Shown here in pieces: positions 27,276 through 33,300 of a stretch of DNA of 64,000 nt. Both the position numbers and the translations under genes were made by a program. The stretch comes from Caulobacter sp. 602-2 (GTDB lineage: Bacteria; Pseudomonadota; Alphaproteobacteria; Caulobacterales; Caulobacteraceae): positions 124,001-188,000 of the forward strand of contig NZ_JAAKGT010000006.1 in NCBI RefSeq assembly GCF_011043625.1, read 5' to 3'. The notes beneath the pieces were generated by a model. It was not told the origin of the DNA. It did no database searches and was given only the letters and a program-made list of their open reading frames with translations. Numbering within the stretch: position 1 is the first letter of the stretch; each line of letters starts with the position of its first letter.

Positions 27276-29300
27276 ATGGGGGACTTAAACTACAAGGCCT
27301 TCATCAGCTACAGCCATGGCGACGGCAAGCTGGTCGACTGGCTGCACAAGCGTTTGGAAGCCTATCGCCCGCCCAGGGGCGTGGGGCCGGCGGACGCGCG
27401 TCCGTTGCGTCCGATTTTCCGCGATCGCGCCGAGCTGTCGGCCGCCGCCGACCTGGGCGGGGCGATTCGCGAGGCCCTGGACCGCTCGGAGCACCTGATC
27501 GTCGTCTGTTCCGAGGCGTCGCGGCGCTCCAAGTGGGTCGGCGAAGAGATCCGCCACTTCCTGTCGACCCATGGTCCCCAGCGGGTGATCTGCGTGCTGG
27601 TCGACGCGCCGGAAGGCGCCGGCGAGGTCATCGACTGCCTGCCGCCGGTGCTGCGCGAGGCGTTCCCGCCCGGCGGCGAGCCGCTGGCGGCGGACCTGCG
27701 TCCGGGCGGGGACGGCCGCCGGCTGGCGTTCCTGAAGGTGGCCGCCACGCTGCTGGGCGTGCGGCTGGACAACCTGATCCAGCGCGACGCCCGCCGGCGC
27801 TCGCGCTGGATGGCCGCGACCACGGCCGGTGCGGTCGGCGTCGCCGTCGTCACCGGCGCGCTGGCCGTGGTGGCCTTCGACGCCCGCCGCGAGGCCGAAG
27901 CCCAGCGCGCCGAGGCCGAGGATCTGGTCGCCTACATGCTGGGCGACCTGCGCAAGAAGCTGGAGCCCGTCGGGCGGCTGGACGTGCTCGACGGCGTCGG
28001 CGCCCGGGCCCTGGCGCACTACGCCCACATCGACGCCCGCGACCTGGACGACGAGGACCTGTCGCAGCAGGCCAAGGCCCAGACCCTGCTGGGCGAGATT
28101 CGCGACAAGCGCGGCGACCTGAAGGGCGCCCGTCAGGCCTTCTCGCAGGCGGCCCTGACGTCCGAGGCGCTGTCGAACCGCAATCCGCAGGACGGCAAGC
28201 GTCTCTACGACCACGCCCAGAACGTGTTCTGGCTGGCCTATGTCGACTGGCGCCTGGCGCGTACGGCCGACGCCGAGGCGGGCTTCCGGCGCTACGGCGA
28301 GCTGGCCGAGCGCCTGACCAAGCTGGATCCCGGCAACATCGACTGGCGGATGGAGGTCGCCTACGCCCGCAGCAACCTTGGAACCCTGCTGCTGGATGAA
28401 GGACGCTCGCGCGACGCGCTGGAGGCCTTCGAGGGCGCCCAGACCCGCTTCGAGGCGGTGGTCAAGGCGTCGCCCGACGCGATCCAGCCGGTGAAGGACC
28501 TGGCCGACTCCCACGCCTGGCTTTCCGACACCCACTATCGTCTCGGCGAGATGCGCTACGCCTACGAGCAGCGGGTCAAGGCCCAGGCCCTGATGAGCGG
28601 GCTGCTGAAGAAGGATCCCGAGAACCGGCCTATGGCCGCCAAGCTCTATGCCGGTCAGTTGGGCCTGGCGCGGCGCGCCCTCGACCTGGGGCGCGTGGAT
28701 GAGGCCCGCCGCCTCGTCGACGGGGCTCGGCGCGGCTTCCGCGAGCTGACCGCTCTGGATCCCGAGAACGCCACCTGGCTGGACTACGCGGCCAATGTGG
28801 AGCTCGACGCCTTCGATGTCGCCTTCGCCGCCGGCGATCTGACGACCGCCCGCGCGGTTCACGCCGAGGCGACGCGCAGGATCGAGCGGTTGCGGGCCCT
28901 GAACCCCGAAGTCTATGCCTGGATGTCGCGGCTCAGCGGAAAGCTGCGGGTGCAGGCGATCCGCCTGGCCGAAGTCGACGGCAAGCCGGAGGCCGCCAGG
29001 GCCGCGGCGCGCGAGATCGAGCAATCGCTCGCGGGCCGGACGGGCAAGAAGGGCGACGCTGAACTGGAGGCCTGGCTGCTGGGCGTGGCGCACATCGCGC
29101 AAGGCAGGACGGCCGACGCGGTCAGCCTGCTGGGGCCGCGTCGCGAGACCCTTTCGCCCGAGGCGCTGTACGTGCTGGCGCGGGCTCTGCATAGCCAGGG
29201 AAGAATTTCCGAGGCCTCGGCCATAGTGAACAAACTTCGTTTACACGGTTATGCGAGACCCGACTTCGTTGCGTTTTCACGCGATTCATCTCTAGGTTAA
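27276..29300 (+). CDS. TIR-domain protein with transmembrane segment and TPR repeats
   Basis: 674 residues. Residues 6-130 are a TIR domain (YKAFISYSHGDGKLVDWL, FRDRAELSAAADL, SEHLIVVCSEASRRSKWVGEEI); Glu91 occupies the position of the catalytic Glu in NAD-cleaving TIR enzymes such as SARM1. A single span lies at about 178-200, then a charged coiled segment and at least eight TPR-like helical repeats (about 215-650). The TIR domain would be cytoplasmic and the TPR part periplasmic if the N-terminus is inside. Bacterial TIR proteins act in defence or signalling by destroying or cyclising NAD. First gene of a run with 29324-29740 and the cyclase-like gene. Confidence 0.88.
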   Translation: MGDLNYKAFISYSHGDGKLVDWLHKRLEAYRPPRGVGPADARPLRPIFRDRAELSAAADLGGAIREALDRSEHLIVVCSEASRRSKWVGEEIRHFLSTHGPQRVICVLVDAPEGAGEVIDCLPPVLREAFPPGGEPLAADLRPGGDGRRLAFLKVAATLLGVRLDNLIQRDARRRSRWMAATTAGAVGVAVVTGALAVVAFDARREAEAQRAEAEDLVAYMLGDLRKKLEPVGRLDVLDGVGARALAHYAHIDARDLDDEDLSQQAKAQTLLGEIRDKRGDLKGARQAFSQAALTSEALSNRNPQDGKRLYDHAQNVFWLAYVDWRLARTADAEAGFRRYGELAERLTKLDPGNIDWRMEVAYARSNLGTLLLDEGRSRDALEAFEGAQTRFEAVVKASPDAIQPVKDLADSHAWLSDTHYRLGEMRYAYEQRVKAQALMSGLLKKDPENRPMAAKLYAGQLGLARRALDLGRVDEARRLVDGARRGFRELTALDPENATWLDYAANVELDAFDVAFAAGDLTTARAVHAEATRRIERLRALNPEVYAWMSRLSGKLRVQAIRLAEVDGKPEAARAAAREIEQSLAGRTGKKGDAELEAWLLGVAHIAQGRTADAVSLLGPRRETLSPEALYVLARALHSQGRISEASAIVNKLRLHGYARPDFVAFSRDSSLG

Positions 29301-29323
29301 CTCGCCTATTGGGGGAATTTTCC

Positions 29324-29740
29324 ATGCTCAGCCACAGTGGCACGAATCCGGAACCGGATCTGGTCATCGACATCATCGTCGGCTTCGACGGCAACCTCAG
29401 CTTCATGGATCTGGCGCCGAACCCGCCGGAACCGCTCGACCTGGACCTGAAGCAGCGCTGCGTGCTGCAGTTCCGTCTCAGCGACGACCTGCTGTCGAAG
29501 GGCTGGGGCTTCCAGCCGACCCCGATCTCGTTCGAGAACGACTGGGGCCAGAACTTCTCCAGCTACTACTGGACCAACTACACGCCCCCGGGCGCGGAAG
29601 AGCCGGTTCCGTACGCCCAGTTCAAGGTCGTCTACGAATGCAAGCGCATGGGCATCTTCGTCTACAGCCTGTTCATGCATGACGCGCTCGGCCAGGCGAT
29701 CGACCTGGACCCGCTGATCGAAAACGGCGTCGGCCGCTAA
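29324..29740 (+). CDS. small beta-rich protein of unknown function between TIR and cyclase genes
   Basis: 138 residues from the ATG at 29324 (GGGGGAA ribosome site 8 bases upstream). Family not recognised with certainty. Alternating hydrophobic pattern (VIDIIVGFDG; CVLQFRLSD; FKVVYECKRMGIFVYSLFMHD) suggests a beta-sandwich with no signal peptide; acidic and Trp/Tyr-rich. It starts 23 bases after the TIR stop and ends one base before the longest possible start of the cyclase gene, so it is part of the same transcript and may be an adaptor or ligand-binding component. Confidence 0.8.
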   Translation: MLSHSGTNPEPDLVIDIIVGFDGNLSFMDLAPNPPEPLDLDLKQRCVLQFRLSDDLLSKGWGFQPTPISFENDWGQNFSSYYWTNYTPPGAEEPVPYAQFKVVYECKRMGIFVYSLFMHDALGQAIDLDPLIENGVGR

Positions 29741-29741
29741 G

Positions 29742-31493
29742 CTGGGCGCCGAGGCGTCTTTCGACGAGCTCGCCGCGCTGCTTCGGCGCGGCGAGCACCT
29801 TTCCGCCTACGATCTGGCGCGTCGCGCGCTCGACGAGGACGGACACTCCCTGACATTGGCCCATGCGGCCGTGCTTTCCCTGGCTCGCGCCGGCGCGACG
29901 GATTTCGCCCGCACCGAGTTCGTGCGGCTGGGCCTGGCCGTTTCCGACGATCCCGAAGCCCTGTCTCTGGGCGGACGCCTCCTGAAGGACGTCGCCTTGA
30001 GCGCCGAAGGCGCCCGGCGGCGGGCGTTCGCGCGCGCCTCGGCCCGCGCCTATGTCGCCGCGGCCGCGAGCGGCGGCGGGCGCTATGGACTGGTCAACGC
30101 CGCCACCATGAGCCTGCTGGCGGGCGATATGGGCCAGGCGAGCGAACTGGCGACGGGCGCCATCGATCTCGCCGGTCAGCCCGCGGGGCAGGGCGAGGCC
30201 GGGTACTTCGACCGCGCCAGCCGCGCCGAGGCGCTGTTCCTGCTGGGCCGCCAGCAGGCCGCCGCCGACATGCTGACCGCGGCGGTCGCGCAGGCGCCGG
30301 GCAGTCTTTCGGCCCATGCCTCGACGCTGCGCCAGCTTTCGATGATCGCCGCCGAGATCGGCGCGCCGACCTCGTGGCTCGAAATCCTGCGGCCGCCCGC
30401 GACGGCCCACTTCACCGGTCACATGTTCACCGCGCGCGAGCCCGGCGAGGAAGCCGCGCTCAAGGCGCGCATGGCGGATCTGGTGCGCGCCCAGAGGATC
30501 GGCTTCGGCTATGGCGGCCTGGCGGCCGGGGCCGACATCCTTTGGGCCGAGACCCTGCTGGCGGCGGGCGGCGAGCTTCACGTCGTCGCGCCGCTGGGGC
30601 TGGCCTCCTATGTCGAGACCTCGGTGCGGCCGTTCGGAGAGCGCTGGGTGGGGCGGTTCGAGGCCTGCCTGGCCAGGGCCGCTTCCGTGCGGTTCGCCGC
30701 GCGCGATCCCTATGCCGGAGACGACGAGGTCTTCGCCTATGCCAGCCGCTTCGCCATCGGCTGTGCGATCCTGCGGGCCGAGGGCCTGTCCACCCGGGCG
30801 GTCCAGGTCGCGGTCTGGGACGGGCGCTCGGCCGCCGGACCTGCCGGCGCGTCGGCCGACATCGCCTATTGGCGCGAGACCGGCCGTCCGCAGGCGATCC
30901 TTCCCTTCGAGCGTCCCGCGCCCGACGCGGCGCTCGCCGCCGCCTCGCCGGCGACGAGCGAGCGCGGGGTCAAGGCGATGCTGTTCATCGACGTGCGCGG
31001 CTTTGGCGCGCTGCACGACGCCCAGGTGCCGGCCTTCTTCGAGGTGATCATGGCGGGCATGGCCGAGGCGATCGCCGGGCTCTCCGCGCCGCCGGAGCAC
31101 GTCGAGACCTGGGGCGACGGCGTCTTCCTGGTCTTCGACCAGCCGTCCGACGCGGCCGAGGCGGCGCTGGTGCTGCTCGAAACCCATCGCCGGCTGAACC
31201 TGAGGGCGCGCGGCCTGCCGCGCCACCTGGCCCTGCGGATCGGCGGCCACTACGGGCCGGTGCATCTGCGGGTGAACCCGATCACCGGCGCCCAGGCCGT
31301 GGTCGGCGCCCACGTGGTCGTCGCGGCGCGGATCGAGCCCGACGTCGCGCCCGGCGCGGCCTATGTCAGCGAGGCGATGGCGGGCATCCTGGCCACGCGC
31401 CACGCCGACCGTTTCCGCTGCGGCTATGTGGGCCGAACCTCGCCGCGCAAGAGCTTCCCGCCGGTCTCGATCTTCAATCTTTCCCGCCGCTGA
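29742..31493 (+). CDS. TPR-like / SLOG-like / class III nucleotide cyclase fusion
   Basis: Up to 583 residues. About 1-210 are TPR-like helices (resembling the DUF4071/TRAFs-binding region); about 215-380 have the Rossmann-type SLOG-like pattern (GHMFTA..FGYGGLAAGADILWAETLL..GGELHVVAPL); about 410-575 are a class III cyclase domain. Metal Asp residues are kept (Asp417 in FIDVRGF, Asp459 in TWGDGVF) as is Arg530, but the usual Lys before GD is Glu455, as in guanylyl cyclases, and the transition-state Asn is Val526. Start is uncertain: the frame opens at 29718 with no ATG or GTG; CTG 29742 keeps the complete first repeat, TTG 29856 is the conservative choice. Confidence 0.8.
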   Translation: MGAEASFDELAALLRRGEHLSAYDLARRALDEDGHSLTLAHAAVLSLARAGATDFARTEFVRLGLAVSDDPEALSLGGRLLKDVALSAEGARRRAFARASARAYVAAAASGGGRYGLVNAATMSLLAGDMGQASELATGAIDLAGQPAGQGEAGYFDRASRAEALFLLGRQQAAADMLTAAVAQAPGSLSAHASTLRQLSMIAAEIGAPTSWLEILRPPATAHFTGHMFTAREPGEEAALKARMADLVRAQRIGFGYGGLAAGADILWAETLLAAGGELHVVAPLGLASYVETSVRPFGERWVGRFEACLARAASVRFAARDPYAGDDEVFAYASRFAIGCAILRAEGLSTRAVQVAVWDGRSAAGPAGASADIAYWRETGRPQAILPFERPAPDAALAAASPATSERGVKAMLFIDVRGFGALHDAQVPAFFEVIMAGMAEAIAGLSAPPEHVETWGDGVFLVFDQPSDAAEAALVLLETHRRLNLRARGLPRHLALRIGGHYGPVHLRVNPITGAQAVVGAHVVVAARIEPDVAPGAAYVSEAMAGILATRHADRFRCGYVGRTSPRKSFPPVSIFNLSRR

Positions 31494-31512
31494 AACGACC
31501 CCGCCTGACCCC

Positions 31513-31528
31513 TGTGACAAATTGCACA
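31513..31528. promoter_or_regulatory. CRP-like box
   Basis: TGTGACAAATTGCACA: TGTGA, six bases, GCACA; one mismatch from the CRP consensus TGTGA-N6-TCACA. It starts 20 bases after the cyclase stop, near a gene set containing a CRP-family regulator. It could instead be part of a hairpin, since CCCCGC before it and GCGGGG after it are complementary. Confidence 0.4.
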
Positions 31529-31615
31529 GCGGGGCTTTAGGGCTTGGGACATTCTGTCGCAGATCACGGGCGGCCGGGCCGCAAAGCCTCCAGAGCGGAC
31601 GCCCAGCGATCAGGG

Positions 31616-31650
31616 ACCCGAAGCCGTCCGCCATGACGGCTTCGGGTTTC
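31616..31650 (+). terminator. rho-independent-like terminator downstream of the cyclase gene
   Basis: A perfect 13-pair stem (ACCCGAAGCCGTC with GACGGCTTCGGGT) around CGCCAT, followed by TTCCC. Ends the TIR-small protein-cyclase transcript about 125 bases after the cyclase stop. Confidence 0.8.
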
Positions 31651-31806
31651 CCACGGCCATTAGCGCGCGAGGAAGTCTTGGGGGGCTCTTCGCATGCGGG
31701 GCGGGGGCCGCTCGTGACGCTCGCGAGCGGCCCATCGCCGACCCCAGCGTGGAGTAGCGGCGTTGCGAAGCATCGAGGACCGACGGCTTGAGCCGCGGGG
31801 CTGGCG

Positions 31807-33075
31807 ATGAACGGGCTTCTGCTCTTCGCCGGCGACGCCAGCGGCCGCTCCGCTCAATCGGGAAATCTGTTCGACCTGGGCCTGGCCGGCTGGCGCGACG
31901 TCGCCGCGCTCGGCCGCGTGGCAGGCGAGACCCGGACCGCGCTGCGCGCCTCGCGCCAGCGTCGCGACATCGTCGATTTTCTTGGCGAGGTGGTCGGTTC
32001 AGCCCTGGAGCCCCGTCGCGGCGGTCGCGCCGGCGAGGTCGGCGAACTGTGCGCCGAGGCCCAGCGGCTGATCGCGGCCTGGACCGACCTGGACGCGGTG
32101 CTGGAAGGGCAGGGGCTGGACCTGCAGCTGGGCATGGCCGCTTTCGCTCGCGATCTGGTTTCCTACGGCCGCGATGTGGCGCCGTCGCTCTATCGTCAAT
32201 TGCTGGGCGGCGACCGAGCAGCGGCGCTGGATGCGCTGCGCCTGCAGGTTCGCATGCGCGCAGATCGCGCCACGGCCCTGGCGGCCGCCATGCGAGGCTT
32301 CGCCACGCGCGCCGGAGCCTTCGCGGCCGCCTTCGCCGCCTTCGAGCGCGATCCGGCGGTGCGGATCTCGCTGCGCGAGGCGCCCGAACTGTGCCTTGCC
32401 TACGACGACGAAGGCGCCGCGCACCTGGAGCCGGTCAAGGGCGGCGCCGCGCGCCAGTTCTGGCGCCTGCAACTCGATCCGGCCGTCGACGCCCATCGCC
32501 TGCGATCCGCCGCAGATCCGGCGCTGCATCTGCACATCTCCGCCGACGAGAAGCTCTGGACGCTGGCCAACGCCTCGACGCCGTTCGGTTTTCCGCTGGT
32601 CAGCGAGGGGCCGCCGCCCCGCGTGGACAGGGTGGCGGACCTGCCGGCCGGCGCGGATCTCTTCCGCATTCCCCCGCTCCAGGGGGCTGCGCTGGAGAAC
32701 GTCGCCTTCCCGGGTCACGCGCTCGACGTGGCCGAGGTGCAGGCCGGCGCGTCGCTGCGTCTGTGGGAGAAGACCGGCCTGCCGTCCCAGCAGTGGGCGT
32801 TCAGTCCCGCGCCGCGCACGCGCCGCGAAATTGCCCTGCACGACCTCGTCGCCCCGGCCGCCGAACTGGCGACGACGGTGGCCGGGGTGCGGGGGCTGCG
32901 CGGCGACTGGAACGCGGTCCTCGACGACCTGGAGGCCGGGCTGGCGGTTCCCGAGGCGGTCTCGCCTGACCTCGAAGGCGTCATCGCCGAATGGGGACGG
33001 ATGGCCGACGCGGCCGAGGCCGCCCTGGCGGAGTTCGAGGCGGAGGCCAAGGCCTTCGACACGGCGAGCTCATGA
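31807..33075 (+). CDS. alpha-helical protein with embedded ricin-like beta-trefoil segment
   Basis: 422 residues, family not recognised. About 1-190 and 345-422 are Ala-rich helices; between them (about 195-340) lie ricin-lectin-type signatures: LCLAYDDEG..ARQFWRLQLD and GHALDVAEVQAGASLRLWEK..SQQWAF, i.e. two Q-x-W motifs with the LDV and Leu-Trp pattern of beta-trefoil repeats. There is no signal peptide. A sugar-binding domain inserted in a helical bundle recalls alpha-helical pore-forming toxins, but this resemblance is structural guesswork. Starts after the terminator of the cyclase unit and overlaps the next small ORF by four bases. Confidence 0.75.
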   Translation: MNGLLLFAGDASGRSAQSGNLFDLGLAGWRDVAALGRVAGETRTALRASRQRRDIVDFLGEVVGSALEPRRGGRAGEVGELCAEAQRLIAAWTDLDAVLEGQGLDLQLGMAAFARDLVSYGRDVAPSLYRQLLGGDRAAALDALRLQVRMRADRATALAAAMRGFATRAGAFAAAFAAFERDPAVRISLREAPELCLAYDDEGAAHLEPVKGGAARQFWRLQLDPAVDAHRLRSAADPALHLHISADEKLWTLANASTPFGFPLVSEGPPPRVDRVADLPAGADLFRIPPLQGAALENVAFPGHALDVAEVQAGASLRLWEKTGLPSQQWAFSPAPRTRREIALHDLVAPAAELATTVAGVRGLRGDWNAVLDDLEAGLAVPEAVSPDLEGVIAEWGRMADAAEAALAEFEAEAKAFDTASS

Positions 33076-33212
33076 GCCCGTTTTCCATTCCGCCCGCGCC
33101 TGAACGGCTTCCGTCCGCGCCACGCCTGGCCGAGGCCCGGCGCCCGCCGTTGGACCGTTGCAGGCAGGCCGGCGAGCTCGTCGCCCGCGCCTTGGCCCGC
33201 GAGATCCGCTGA
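33072..33212 (+). CDS. 46-residue protein translationally coupled to 31807-33075
   Basis: Starts at an ATG inside the stop of the previous gene (ATGA overlap), so translation would be coupled. Sequence: a Pro-rich first half (MSPFSIPPAPERLP) and a basic amphipathic helix-like second half with one Cys (CRQAGELVARALAREIR). No family recognised. The overlap and lack of other starts are the only evidence; it could be a spurious frame. Confidence 0.5.
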   Translation: MSPFSIPPAPERLPSAPRLAEARRPPLDRCRQAGELVARALAREIR

Positions 33213-33300
33213 GGCCCCCGCCAGCAAAAAGAGGCTTGCCTGCACCGGCTCGGGGCGAAACCGTCGCCCGCCGCGACTTGAGCGGGAATCGGAGGGGCAG

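Larger units (their letters stand above)
31494..31806. other. intergenic region after the cyclase gene
   Basis: 313 bases without a convincing gene. Holds a CRP-like palindrome (31513-31528), a strong terminator (31616-31650) and a third possible hairpin, GGCCGCTCG..CGAGCGGCC, at about 31707-31735. No tRNA or recognised RNA motif seen. The promoter of 31807-33075 must lie in its right half. Confidence 0.6.

Noticed and set aside
27285..29192. 635-codon minus-strand frame opposite the TIR gene
   Set aside because: The plus-strand TIR-TPR protein has strong motifs; the antisense frame is a GC-driven artefact.
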